A stretch of DNA of 64,000 nt from the NCBI RefSeq assembly GCF_014648495.1, contig NZ_BMRF01000021.1, positions 1-64,000 on the forward strand, given 5' to 3'. Shown here in pieces: positions 41,836-49,553 of the stretch. The notes under the pieces were generated by a model. That model did no database searches. It had not been told where the DNA came from and saw nothing but the letters and a program-made list of their open reading frames with translations. The translations under genes and the position numbers were made by a program. Source of the DNA: Actinomadura cremea (GTDB lineage Bacteria; Actinomycetota; Actinomycetes; Streptosporangiales; Streptosporangiaceae). How positions within the stretch are numbered: the stretch's first letter is position 1; every line of letters begins with the position of its first letter.

Positions 41836-41861
41836 GCCCCTGGCCGGTCGCGGTCAGGGGC
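41836..41861. terminator. Terminator hairpin between convergent esterase and TetR genes
   Basis: GCCCCTGGCCG (41836-41846) pairs with CGGTCAGGGGC (41851-41861), an 11-bp stem with one G-T pair and a GTCG loop. The right arm includes the TetR stop codon (41854-41856). It should terminate transcripts from both sides. Confidence 0.6.
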
Positions 41862-42495
41862 GCATGCCGTCCAGGAGGTAACCGAGCCCCCGCCCGAACG
41901 CGTCGTTCCAGTCGTTGCCGCTCGGGTGGCCGTGCGCCGCGAGCGTGGGGTACTCCGCCCGGTGGTGGGCCAGGAGGTCATCGGCCGCGCGGCGTTCGCC
42001 GGCCTCCTCGGCGGAGCCGGCCTCCATCAGCGCCGAGCCGATGACGTAGTTCGACAGGGCGTAGGCGGCGGCGACCAGTGCCGGACCCGCGAAGCCCGCA
42101 CGGACGAGCGTCGCGTGCAGGAACTCGGTGCGGGTCAGGACGTTCGGCCCCAGCAGCGGCCGTCCCAGCACCCTGGCCGACCACGGATGCCGCAGCATCG
42201 CGCCCCGCCAGCCGTGCAGCAGCGCGGTGACCTCGCCGCGCCAGTCGCCGGCGGACGCCGGCAGGCCGACCTCCCCGAAGATCGCGTCGAGTGCGAGGTC
42301 CACGACGTCGTCCTTGGTGTCGACGTGCCAGTACAGGGTGGTCGAGCCGGTCCCGAGCCGCTCGGCGAGCCGCCGCATCGTCAGCCGTCCGACGCCTTCC
42401 GCGTCCAGCAGCGCCACCGCCTCCGCGACGATCCGCTCCCGCGTCAGCGGCGCCGTCCCGCGCCGCTCCTCCCGCAACCACACACTGTCGACCAC
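41854..42495 (-). CDS. TetR-family regulator (TetR_C_1 type)
   Basis: A 213-residue TetR repressor with an N-terminal helix-turn-helix (about residues 18-62: LTRERIVAEAVALLDAEGVG, then LGTGSTTLYWHVDTKDD) and a C-terminal TetR_C_1-like domain, a type frequently tied to antibiotic or multidrug response. The GTG start lies 6 nt after TAGCCT, so the mRNA is probably leaderless. It is divergent from an ABC-F gene; a GTACAT/ATGTAC inverted pair (42508-42513 and 42552-42557) in the shared region is a candidate operator. I infer that it represses the ABC-F gene. Confidence 0.87.
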   Translation of the reverse strand: MVDSVWLREERRGTAPLTRERIVAEAVALLDAEGVGRLTMRRLAERLGTGSTTLYWHVDTKDDVVDLALDAIFGEVGLPASAGDWRGEVTALLHGWRGAMLRHPWSARVLGRPLLGPNVLTRTEFLHATLVRAGFAGPALVAAAYALSNYVIGSALMEAGSAEEAGERRAADDLLAHHRAEYPTLAAHGHPSGNDWNDAFGRGLGYLLDGMRP

Positions 42496-42501
42496 GCGCT
42501 C

Positions 42502-42557
42502 AGGCTAGTACATTGGGCGTGTGACCGGATCGACGGTCTATGAATCGAACGATGTAC
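42502..42557. promoter_or_regulatory. Divergent control region of TetR and ABC-F genes
   Basis: TAGCCT on the minus strand (42502-42507) ends 6 nt before the TetR GTG. GTACAT (42508-42513) and ATGTAC (42552-42557) are inverted, and a GAGGAGG ribosome site for the ABC-F gene follows at 42558-42564. The pair may be operator half-regions for TetR. Confidence 0.4.
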
Positions 42558-42567
42558 GAGGAGGCTC

Positions 42568-44148
42568 GTGGGGCACATCGAGGTGAGCCGGCTGACCTAC
42601 ACGCCGCCCGGTGGGCGGCTCCTGCTCGACGACGTGTCGTTCCGCGTCGGCGACGGCGTGAAGGCGGCGCTCGTCGGCCCGAACGGCGCGGGCAAGACGA
42701 CGCTGCTCCGCCTGATCGCGGGCGACGTCCGTCCCGCCGGGGGAACCGTCACCGGCAGCGGCGGGCTCGGCGTGATGCGGCAGTTCATCGGCGGTGTAAG
42801 GGACGGCCGCAGCGTCCGCGACCTGCTGCTGTCGGTCGCGCCCGCCCGCGTCCGGGAGACGGCGGCGGCGCTGTCCCACGCGGAGATCGCCCTGGGCGAC
42901 GACGAACGCAGCCAGCTCGCCTACGCCCGTGCGATCACCGACTACACCGACGCGGGCGGCTACGACATCGAGGTCGTCTGGGACACCTGCACCACGGCCG
43001 CGCTCAAGTCGCCTCTCGACGAGGCCGGACCGCGCGGGGTGGCGACGCTGTCGGGCGGCGAACAGAAGCGGCTCGTCCTGGAAGCCCTCCTGCGCGGCCC
43101 GGACGAGGTCCTGCTCCTCGACGAGCCCGACAACTACCTGGACGTCCCCGCCAAGGAATGGCTGGCCGAGCGCCTGCGCGCCACCGCGAAGACGGTCCTC
43201 CTCGTCTCGCACGACCGGCGGCTCCTCGCCGACACGGCCGACCGCATCGTCACCGTGGAGTCCCGCGACGTGTGGGTGCACGGCGGCGGCTTCGCCGGTT
43301 ACGCGCAGGCCAGACGCGAGCGAACGGAACGGCTGCACGAGCGGACCCGGCGCTGGAAGGAGGAGCACGCGCGCCTGAAGCAGGTCGTGCACACCCTCCG
43401 TCAGCGTGCGGCGAACAACGACGCGGTGGCGTCCACGTACCAGGCCGCACGCACCCGCCTGCGACGTTTCGAGGATGCGGGGCCGCCTCGCGGCGCCCCC
43501 AAGGACCAGAACGTGCGCATGCGGCTGCGCGGTGGCCGGACCGGCAAACGCGCACTCCTGTGCTCGTCCCTCGGACTGACCGGGCTCACGACCCCCTTCG
43601 ACCTCGAGGTCTGGTACGGCGAGCGGATCGCGGTCCTGGGCTCGAACGGGTCGGGCAAGTCCACCTTCCTGCGACTGCTCGCGGGCGAGGACGTCCCCCA
43701 CACGGGATCCGTCCGCCTCGGAGCACGCGTGCTCCCCGGTCACTTCGTCCAGACGCACACCCGCCCCGACCTGCACGGCCGGACGCTCGCGGAGATCGTC
43801 ATGACCGAGAACGCGCTCACCCGCAACGACGCGATGGCCGCACTCGCCCACTACGAACTGGCACCCGCCGGTCCACGCCCGTTCGAGACCCTCTCCGGCG
43901 GCCAGCAGGCGAGGCTGCAGATCCTCCTGCTCGAACTCTCCGGCGCGACGCTTCTCCTCCTGGACGAGCCCACCGACAACCTCGACCTCGCCAGTGCCGA
44001 AGCCTTGCAGGAAGGCTTGCGGACTTTCGAGGGCACGGTCCTGGCCGTCACGCACGACCGCTGGTTCGCCGGCGACTTCGACCGCTGCCTGCTCTTCACG
44101 TCGGACGGCCGCGTCCGCGAGTCCGACGAACCCGCATGGCACGAGTAG
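42568..44148 (+). CDS. ABC-F family ATPase (ribosome-protection/translation-factor type)
   Basis: A 526-residue soluble protein with two ABC domains in tandem and no membrane segment, as in ABC-F ATPases that bind the ribosomal E site. Domain 1 has GPNGAGKTT, LSGGEQKR and LLLDEPDNYLD; domain 2 has GSNGSGKST, LSGGQQAR and LLLDEPTDNLD. The interdomain linker (about residues 250-310) is highly charged and helical (RRERTERLHERTRRWKEEH). The GTG start has GAGGAGG 4 nt upstream. Divergent control by a TetR regulator suggests an inducible antibiotic-resistance factor rather than a housekeeping one. No clear clue to the drug class. Confidence 0.88.
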   Translation: MGHIEVSRLTYTPPGGRLLLDDVSFRVGDGVKAALVGPNGAGKTTLLRLIAGDVRPAGGTVTGSGGLGVMRQFIGGVRDGRSVRDLLLSVAPARVRETAAALSHAEIALGDDERSQLAYARAITDYTDAGGYDIEVVWDTCTTAALKSPLDEAGPRGVATLSGGEQKRLVLEALLRGPDEVLLLDEPDNYLDVPAKEWLAERLRATAKTVLLVSHDRRLLADTADRIVTVESRDVWVHGGGFAGYAQARRERTERLHERTRRWKEEHARLKQVVHTLRQRAANNDAVASTYQAARTRLRRFEDAGPPRGAPKDQNVRMRLRGGRTGKRALLCSSLGLTGLTTPFDLEVWYGERIAVLGSNGSGKSTFLRLLAGEDVPHTGSVRLGARVLPGHFVQTHTRPDLHGRTLAEIVMTENALTRNDAMAALAHYELAPAGPRPFETLSGGQQARLQILLLELSGATLLLLDEPTDNLDLASAEALQEGLRTFEGTVLAVTHDRWFAGDFDRCLLFTSDGRVRESDEPAWHE

Positions 44149-44263
44149 CGCCGGGCGACCGGAGGCGGCCGGGACGCATGGAGAGCACGATGCCGTATTG
44201 AGTTGCCACCCCCGTGAACGGATCGTCGAGGTCCCGACCCGACGAATGCGGAATGGGTGCCCG

Positions 44264-45232
44264 ATGACTCGAATCGACGATGTCAGCAATGCCGCGCAGG
44301 TGCGCACGCCCCCGAGTTCGATGTTCGTGACCGGCCATTTCCCCCGACGCAGAGCGCTGATCATCGCGCTCAGCGCGCTGGCCGGCTTCCTCCTCACGGT
44401 CGTGTGGTCGGCGGAGTTCGTCGACCGGACCATCGGCGACAACGTGGTGAACACCCTGCTCGGCCACGAGGCCCGGGACACGCCCATCGCCGGGGTGCTG
44501 TCCGGGATCGCGTTCGCGTTCGCCTCCGGTGTGGCCGGGACGTTCACCGCGTGCAACGTGGCCGCGTTCGGCGCCCTCGCGCCCCTGGCCGGGCAGACGT
44601 CCACGGCGCGCGGGCGGATGCGGTTGACACTGCGGCCGCTGGCCTGGCTCGCCGTCGGGACGATCGCGGTCTCCGCCGCCTACGGCGTGCTCGTCGCGCT
44701 GGTCGGCACGGACATGCCCCAGTTCTCGACCGCGTCCTCAGCCGGGAGCCTCTCGCCCCGGCTGATCCAGGCGATGGTGGTGTACGGGGTCCTCGGCCTC
44801 GTCCTGATCGTGCTGGGGCTGGCGGCCCTGGGCGTGGTGCGCGATCCGCTGGCCGGGGTGTCGGCGCGCTTCCCGAACGCGCCCATGGTCTTCATGGGGG
44901 CGATGATCGGGGCGTTCCTGATCGGCCGCCCGTTCGCGCTCTTCCGGCAGATGTTCCGGGACGCGGCCGAGAGCCACAACGTGCTCTACGGGGCGCTCGC
45001 CTTCAGCCTCCAGTCGATCGGGAACATCGTCCTGATCAGCGTGCTGTTCCTGCTCATGGCGGCCCTGATGGGCAACCGCCTGCGCGGCTGGCTGGCCGCC
45101 GTGCCGAGCCGCGCCGCCACCATCACGGCGGTCGGGTTCCTCTTCGCGGGCGTTTTCCTGGTCCTGTACTGGGACGTGCGCATCCTCGCCTACCGCGACA
45201 TCATCTGGTATCCCCTGGCCCCCTGGGCGTGA
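44264..45232 (+). CDS. Polytopic membrane protein of unknown function
   Basis: A 322-residue protein with about eight membrane helices, starting around residue 25 (ALIIALSALAGFLLTVVW). The segment GVAGTFTACNVAAFGALAPL recalls the conserved helix of CcdA/DsbD thiol-disulfide carriers, but I find no second cysteine to pair with it, so a redox function is doubtful. A GNRLRGWLAAVPSR loop is cytoplasmic and basic. The ATG at 44264 lacks a strong ribosome site; an in-frame ATG at 44246 is an alternative. It follows the ABC-F gene by about 115 nt and is probably separate. Confidence 0.7.
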   Translation: MTRIDDVSNAAQVRTPPSSMFVTGHFPRRRALIIALSALAGFLLTVVWSAEFVDRTIGDNVVNTLLGHEARDTPIAGVLSGIAFAFASGVAGTFTACNVAAFGALAPLAGQTSTARGRMRLTLRPLAWLAVGTIAVSAAYGVLVALVGTDMPQFSTASSAGSLSPRLIQAMVVYGVLGLVLIVLGLAALGVVRDPLAGVSARFPNAPMVFMGAMIGAFLIGRPFALFRQMFRDAAESHNVLYGALAFSLQSIGNIVLISVLFLLMAALMGNRLRGWLAAVPSRAATITAVGFLFAGVFLVLYWDVRILAYRDIIWYPLAPWA

Positions 45233-45360
45233 TCTCCCGACCCCGCGCCCGATCGGGTGGCCTGCGCGGCACCCGGCGAACGGCGTCCCAGCCTGTGGGC
45301 GATGCGTACCCCCGACGACGGCGTGGTCGGCGGGGGCGCATCGCGGCTACGCGTGTGAAC

Positions 45361-45567
45361 TCAGGGCAGGACGTGGTGGCCGTCGCGCACCTCGGCCACG
45401 AACGCGGCCCACGCGCTCCGAGGGAGGGATAGATGTCCGGCTTCGGGGGCCTTGCTGTCGCGCAAGCCGATGCTCGTCACGAGATCGGCGACCTCCACGC
45501 AGTTGCCGTTCTGGCCGCTCCGGGAGCTCTTGCGCCATGCGGCACGGGACACCGGCGAATCGCCCAT
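45361..45567 (-). CDS. DUF397 protein
   Basis: A 68-residue small protein of the actinobacterial DUF397 family, with the hallmark AAWRKSSRSGQNGNCVEVAD followed by IGLRDSKAP and WAAFVAEVRDG. The family is almost always paired with an XRE-DUF5753 regulator, as here (24-nt gap). In Streptomyces the pair works as a developmental or antibiotic-related switch, the small partner titrating or activating the DNA-binding protein (known from the BldB/WhiJ-type systems). ATG start with AAGGAGG 6 nt upstream. Confidence 0.92.
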   Translation of the reverse strand: MGDSPVSRAAWRKSSRSGQNGNCVEVADLVTSIGLRDSKAPEAGHLSLPRSAWAAFVAEVRDGHHVLP

Positions 45568-45590
45568 CCCGCACCTCCTTCTCGTCGGTA

Positions 45591-46460
45591 TCAGCTGCTC
45601 GCATCCGCCACGCGCTGGATCAGCGACACGGAGTCGTCAGGGGGCAACGCGACTGCGAGCAGGCGGTCGAACGCAATTCTAAATGCCTGGACATCCTCGC
45701 CGCGCTCCAAGTAGACGCCTTCCGGGATGGTCTCGAGGTAGACCACGGCGGGGTCGGTCGGCTCGTCGAAATCCAAGACGACGAATGGGCCCGTGGTGCC
45801 CGCATGGGCTCCGGCTCCGAACGGAATGACCTGGATCGTCGTCTTCCCCTGCTGTGACATCTCGGCCAGGTGCTCACACTGTGCGCGCATGATCGACGTG
45901 CTGCCGACGGTGCGGTGTAGTGCCGCCTCGTCGAGCACGGCCCAAAGGCGTGGCCGATCGGCTCCCGTGAGGAGTCGTTGCCGGGCCAGCCGCACTTCGA
46001 CCCGTCGGCCGACCTCGTCCGGTTCCAACTCCTGCGGGCCGCCTCGGATCATGGCACGGGCGTAATCGGGCGTCTGAAGCAGGCCGGGCATCATGAGGGG
46101 TTCGAACGTGCGGATGGTGGCGGCCCCGGCTTCGAGGCCGATGAAGACCTCATAGGGATTGGGCAGGACGTCACGGAAGCTGTGCCACCACCCGGGCCGC
46201 CGGGCGTCGCGGGCCAGTTGGATGAGCCCGTCCTTCTCCGCCTTGCTCACGCCGTAGAGGTCGAGCAACTCCCGGACGCTGCGCGGCTGCGGCTTCGTTC
46301 TGCCGGTCTCGATGCGGAACAGCGTGGAGCTGCTCCACTCGAGTCGCCGTGTCGCCTCCTCGCGAGTCAACCCTGCGGCCTCTCGTCGCCGGATCAGTTC
46401 GAGCGCGAGGCGACGCGAGCCGAGCGTCGGACTGTGCGGTTGGTCCTGTCTGCGCTTCAA
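45591..46460 (-). CDS. XRE-family regulator with DUF5753 domain
   Basis: A 289-residue transcriptional regulator with an N-terminal helix-turn-helix (about residues 15-70: LIRRREAAGLTREEATRRLE and TLFRIETGRTKP) and a C-terminal DUF5753 ligand-like domain with FEPLMMPGLLQTPDYARAMI and the closing VVYLETIPEGVYLE. The TTG at 46460 is chosen because GGAGGG lies 3-8 nt upstream; the reading frame continues upstream without a ribosome site. It is transcribed with the DUF397 gene and diverges from an ATPase gene that also belongs to this regulatory class. A GATGCA-N4-TGCATC palindrome lies just upstream. Confidence 0.9.
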   Translation of the reverse strand: MKRRQDQPHSPTLGSRRLALELIRRREAAGLTREEATRRLEWSSSTLFRIETGRTKPQPRSVRELLDLYGVSKAEKDGLIQLARDARRPGWWHSFRDVLPNPYEVFIGLEAGAATIRTFEPLMMPGLLQTPDYARAMIRGGPQELEPDEVGRRVEVRLARQRLLTGADRPRLWAVLDEAALHRTVGSTSIMRAQCEHLAEMSQQGKTTIQVIPFGAGAHAGTTGPFVVLDFDEPTDPAVVYLETIPEGVYLERGEDVQAFRIAFDRLLAVALPPDDSVSLIQRVADASS

Positions 46461-46470
46461 GATCCCTCCA

Positions 46471-46497
46471 GCAGTATTCCAGATGCAGTATTGCATC
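46471..46497. promoter_or_regulatory. Palindrome and direct repeat upstream of the XRE gene
   Basis: GATGCA (46482-46487) and TGCATC (46492-46497) are perfect inverted arms around GTAT. GCAGTATT occurs twice (46471-46478 and 46485-46492). The element is more AT-rich than its surroundings and sits 10-40 nt upstream of the XRE start, a likely autoregulatory operator and promoter region. Confidence 0.45.
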
Positions 46498-46633
46498 AAC
46501 TGGTTACGTAGTGCATGCTGACGAACACAGAGTGCCACCGGGTGACCACGGGGCGCAGGAGAACGGACGGCCCTGGGCCGGTGCTAGCACCACCGCGTCC
46601 CAGGGCCTCGCCCGACCACGAAGGAGTCGGACT

Positions 46634-47146
46634 ATGTGCAACCTACCGAATCGAACATCTGCCGCCGACGGACGATGGCGGGGCCAGGGCGCCGGCGGGA
46701 GCCGTGCGGTGACGGGCTGGGACGGGCGGCGCGCCGGACGCCTGGCCGGGGGCCACGGCGTGGACGTCCGTGCGGTGCGGCGCTGGGTGCGCGACCAGAT
46801 CGAGCGGCTCGACGTCGCCGTGCCGGACCTCGCCGACGTGGACCTGATGGTCGACGAGATCGCCGCGAACGCGCTCCGGCACACCGCGAGCGGGCGTCCG
46901 GGCGGGGGAGTGCGGGTGGCCGTGCTGACGGCGGCCGACCGGGTCCGGGTCGAGATCACCGACGACGGCGGGGCGGCGTCGCTGCCCGTGGCCGGGGCCG
47001 TGACGGCGGACGCGTGGGCCGAGGGCGGCCGGGGGCTGGCCATGGTGGCCGCGCTGTCGGACGGCTGGGGCTTCGAGGTCGGTACCGGCGCCGGACGGCC
47101 GGTGACGCTGTGGTTCGAGGTCGCCCGCCGGGAAGGAGCGGGGTGA
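46634..47146 (+). CDS. Anti-sigma-like ATP-binding protein (HATPase_c_2)
   Basis: A 170-residue single-domain GHKL ATPase of the RsbW/SpoIIAB type. The N box is VDEIAANALRHT (about residues 74-85), the G1 box is ITDDGG, and the G2 region is GGRGLAMVAAL. In Streptomyces, such proteins are often encoded next to XRE-DUF5753/DUF397 pairs. It would bind ATP in the cytosol and may sequester a sigma factor or antagonist. ATG has AAGGAG 7 nt upstream. It is divergent from the XRE gene (174-nt gap) and ends overlapping the next start (GTGA). Confidence 0.87.
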   Translation: MCNLPNRTSAADGRWRGQGAGGSRAVTGWDGRRAGRLAGGHGVDVRAVRRWVRDQIERLDVAVPDLADVDLMVDEIAANALRHTASGRPGGGVRVAVLTAADRVRVEITDDGGAASLPVAGAVTADAWAEGGRGLAMVAALSDGWGFEVGTGAGRPVTLWFEVARREGAG

Positions 47147-47553
47147 CGGACGCGCGGTGGCGGCGGGCGGTCGCGGAGTCGGCGACCGTCCCGCCTCGGG
47201 TGCGGACGCGCCTCGGGCGCGCGGCGGCGGCGCGGAAACTGGAGTCGCTGGAACTGGCGCTCGTCCGCAAGGGGTGGCGCTGCCTTCGGCTGTACTCCCC
47301 GGCGGCGGGGCCCCGGTTGTGGGTGTACGCCGGTTCCGGTGCTCGGGAGGTCGGAACGCTGGTCACCGTGCGGGCCGTCCGGGGCGGCGGCTGGAGCTAC
47401 CACCGCACGTCTGACGGGCGGCGGTCCGTGCCGTGCGGCGACCTTGCCGCAGCGGCCGAACTGCTGGACCGTCACCTGAAGCACAAGCTGTACCCCGGCA
47501 CCTTCCCCGCTCTGGACGCCGGTGGCTGGGTGCACGCGGACGTGCAGGGATGA
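47143..47553 (+). CDS. Hypothetical protein coupled to the ATPase
   Basis: A 136-residue basic protein that starts on a GTG overlapping the ATPase stop, with GGAAGGAG upstream. It contains RTRLGRAAAARKLESLELAL (about 21-40) and a beta-rich middle (RLYSPAAGPRLWVYA). No known domain is recognised. The tight overlap indicates a common function with the ATPase, possibly as its regulated partner. Confidence 0.72.
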   Translation: MTDARWRRAVAESATVPPRVRTRLGRAAAARKLESLELALVRKGWRCLRLYSPAAGPRLWVYAGSGAREVGTLVTVRAVRGGGWSYHRTSDGRRSVPCGDLAAAAELLDRHLKHKLYPGTFPALDAGGWVHADVQG

Positions 47554-47607
47554 GTCGCACTGAACGACGCGTCGGCATAGCCACGTCGTGATACCGGCGC
47601 GGGGGAT

Positions 47608-47642
47608 CGGTATTTGATCGGCATTCCTCGGCGGGGCAGGGT
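47608..47642 (+). promoter_or_regulatory. Promoter with LysR-type motif upstream of the formamidase gene
   Basis: GGTATTTGATCGGCAT (47609-47624) matches the motif found upstream of the catabolic operon. TTGATC (47614-47619) is a good -35, CAGGGT (47637-47642) is the -10 at 17-nt spacing, and the GTG start follows 6 nt later, so the mRNA is leaderless. ATACCG (47591-47596) and CGGTAT (47608-47613) form an inverted repeat with 11-nt spacing, the LysR T-N11-A geometry. Confidence 0.6.
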
Positions 47643-47648
47643 GGGATC

Positions 47649-48524
47649 GTGGACGATCTCAACGACTGGCCGGGCCGGGAACTCGACGACGAGGCGCTGG
47701 ACGTCGCCTACAACGTGCGGCGGAAGGCGGGGCCGGAGCTGTTCGAGCGGCACATGGCCCGGTACCTCGCGATGTCGGACGACGCGGTGGCGGGGCTGCC
47801 CGGGCGTCCGGGCATCGTCTACGACGAGGCGAGCGGCGAGCGGCTGGACGTGTGGGGCGTCGCGGACGGGACGTCGCGGCCCGCGTTCGTCTTCGTGCAC
47901 GGGGGCTACTGGATGGCGCTGTCGCGGCGCGAGTCGGCGTTCATGGCCCGGATGCTGCACGCGCACGATGTCGCGACGGTGGTGCCCGACTACACGCTGG
48001 CGCCCGAGGCGAGCCTGGACGAGATCGTCCGGCAGGTGCGGGCGGCCGTCGCGTGGGTGTACCGGCACGGGCGCGAGCACGGGCTCGATCCGGAGCGGAT
48101 CATCGTCGGCGGCAGCTCGGCGGGCGGCCATCTGACGGGGATGACGATGGTGGACGGGTGGCAGGGGCCGCTCGGCCTGCCGGACGATGTGGTCAAGGCG
48201 GCGATGCCCTTCAGCGGCCTGTTCGACCTCCGGCCGATCACGCGGGTCTACGTGAACGAGTACGTGGAACTGGACGTGCCGAAGGCGGCGTCGCTCAGCC
48301 CGGGGCTGCTGCCGGCGGGACGCCGGTGCCCTGCGGTCGTGGCGGTGGCCGAGCACGACGGCGAGGGCTTCCTGGAGCAGTCGCGCCGGTTCGCCGGGCA
48401 CTGGGGCGTCGAGCCGTTGATCGTCCCGGCGCGGGACCACTTCGACGTCGTGCTGGATCTGGCCGACGCGGGGACGGCGCCGAGCCGGGCGCTGCTGGAG
48501 CTGATCGGGTCCGTCACGAGGTGA
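47649..48524 (+). CDS. Alpha/beta hydrolase, probable kynurenine formamidase
   Basis: A 291-residue alpha/beta-hydrolase. The oxyanion-hole motif HGGYW (starting His84) and the nucleophile elbow GGSSAGG (Ser157) are those of the kynurenine formamidase/arylformamidase branch of the esterase family. The acid-histidine region is VAEHDGEGF and ARDHFDV. It would remove formate from N-formyl-L-kynurenine. This specificity is inferred from the HGGYW motif together with the kynureninase operon 1.9 kb downstream and a shared promoter motif; a generic esterase of the same fold cannot be excluded. GTG start follows CAGGGT by 6 nt. The end overlaps the convergent LysR gene by 11 nt. Confidence 0.75.
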   Translation: MDDLNDWPGRELDDEALDVAYNVRRKAGPELFERHMARYLAMSDDAVAGLPGRPGIVYDEASGERLDVWGVADGTSRPAFVFVHGGYWMALSRRESAFMARMLHAHDVATVVPDYTLAPEASLDEIVRQVRAAVAWVYRHGREHGLDPERIIVGGSSAGGHLTGMTMVDGWQGPLGLPDDVVKAAMPFSGLFDLRPITRVYVNEYVELDVPKAASLSPGLLPAGRRCPAVVAVAEHDGEGFLEQSRRFAGHWGVEPLIVPARDHFDVVLDLADAGTAPSRALLELIGSVTR

Positions 48525-49440
48525 TCGCGGCGGCCTCGCGGCGCAGGTGGTCGAGCATCAGCCGGGCCGACGGGGTCGGGGCGCGGTGCGCGGGGAGGGT
48601 GACGCCGACCTGACGGCGGACGGTCTCCAGCGGGACGGGCAGCGGTGCGAGCTCGGAGTCGGTGCGGGCCACCAGCTCGGGGAGCGCGGCGATCATGTCG
48701 GTGTCGCGGACGAGCGTGCGCACGGTCAGCACCGAGGTGCATTCGACGAGGTTCGCGGGCGGTTCGAGCCCTTCGGCGCGGAAGACCTGTTCGAGTTCGC
48801 GGCGCAGGGCCGTCTGCTCGAGGGGGAGCACCCAGGGGTAGTCGAGCAGCGCCGAGAGGTCGAGGCCGGGGCGCTCGCGGGCCGGGTGGTCGCGGCGCGC
48901 GACGAGCCGGACGGGTTCGCCGTACAGGGTGATCTGGCGGAGCGCCGGCTGCTCCTCGATGGGGTTGAGGCGGCCGAGGATCAGGTCGATCTCGCCGTCG
49001 AGGAGGCGCGGGACCTGGGCGTCGAACGTGGCCTCCTGGACGATCACGGTGATGCCCGGACGAGCCGTTTTGAGCGCGGCTATCGCGCGGGGGAGCAGGA
49101 CGTTGGAGCCCGCGAGGAGGGTGCCGATCGTGACGGTGCCGACCTCGCCGTCGGCGAGGCCGCTGATCCGCTCGCCCGCCCGGCGGAGTTCGGCCAGGAC
49201 GGCGCGGGCGTGCTCGATGAACGCGTCCCCGAACAGGGTGGGCGTGACGCCGCGGGGCCCGCGGGTGAACAGGTCGACGCCGAGGATGTGCTCGACCTCC
49301 CGGAGGCTGCGGGTCACCGCGGGCTGCGCGAGGCGCAGGTGCTCGGCGGCGCGCAGGACGCTGCCGTGCTCGGCGATGGCCACGACGAGGACCAGGTGCC
49401 GCAGCTTGAGACGTCCGTTGAGCAGGTCGATGGCGCGCAT
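48514..49440 (-). CDS. LysR-family regulator of the kynurenine island
   Basis: A 308-residue LysR regulator with an N-terminal winged helix-turn-helix (LRHLVLVVAIAEHGSVLRAA, then LAQPAVTRSLREVEHIL) and a GbpR-like substrate-binding domain (about residues 100-295). The ATG at 49440 opens MRAIDLLNGRLKLRHL, a family-typical beginning; longer readings upstream are out of bias. It lies between the formamidase-like gene and the divergent catabolic operon, both of which carry the same 16-bp motif in their promoters, so it is the likely activator of both, with a pathway intermediate (perhaps kynurenine or hydroxyanthranilate) as inducer. Confidence 0.88.
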   Translation of the reverse strand: MRAIDLLNGRLKLRHLVLVVAIAEHGSVLRAAEHLRLAQPAVTRSLREVEHILGVDLFTRGPRGVTPTLFGDAFIEHARAVLAELRRAGERISGLADGEVGTVTIGTLLAGSNVLLPRAIAALKTARPGITVIVQEATFDAQVPRLLDGEIDLILGRLNPIEEQPALRQITLYGEPVRLVARRDHPARERPGLDLSALLDYPWVLPLEQTALRRELEQVFRAEGLEPPANLVECTSVLTVRTLVRDTDMIAALPELVARTDSELAPLPVPLETVRRQVGVTLPAHRAPTPSARLMLDHLRREAAAITS

Positions 49441-49461
49441 GCCCCACTTAGTATCACAAGT

Positions 49462-49519
49462 CCGGTATGCCTTAGCGGCGGATTGGTATTTGCACGGCAT
49501 AGCTTCCCGGGCGGAGGAT
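49462..49519 (+). promoter_or_regulatory. Promoter and LysR-type motif of the catabolic operon
   Basis: GGTATTTGCACGGCAT (49485-49500) matches the motif at 47609-47624 in 14 of 16 positions. TTGCAC (49490-49495) is a plausible -35 and GAGGAT (49514-49519) a -10 at 18-nt spacing. CCGGTAT at 49462-49468 gives another half-site upstream. The operon ATG at 49554 has GGGAGGAA about 7 nt before it. Confidence 0.55.
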
Positions 49520-49553
49520 CGGGGTGTCCGGGTGATCGCGTGGGAGGAAGCGG

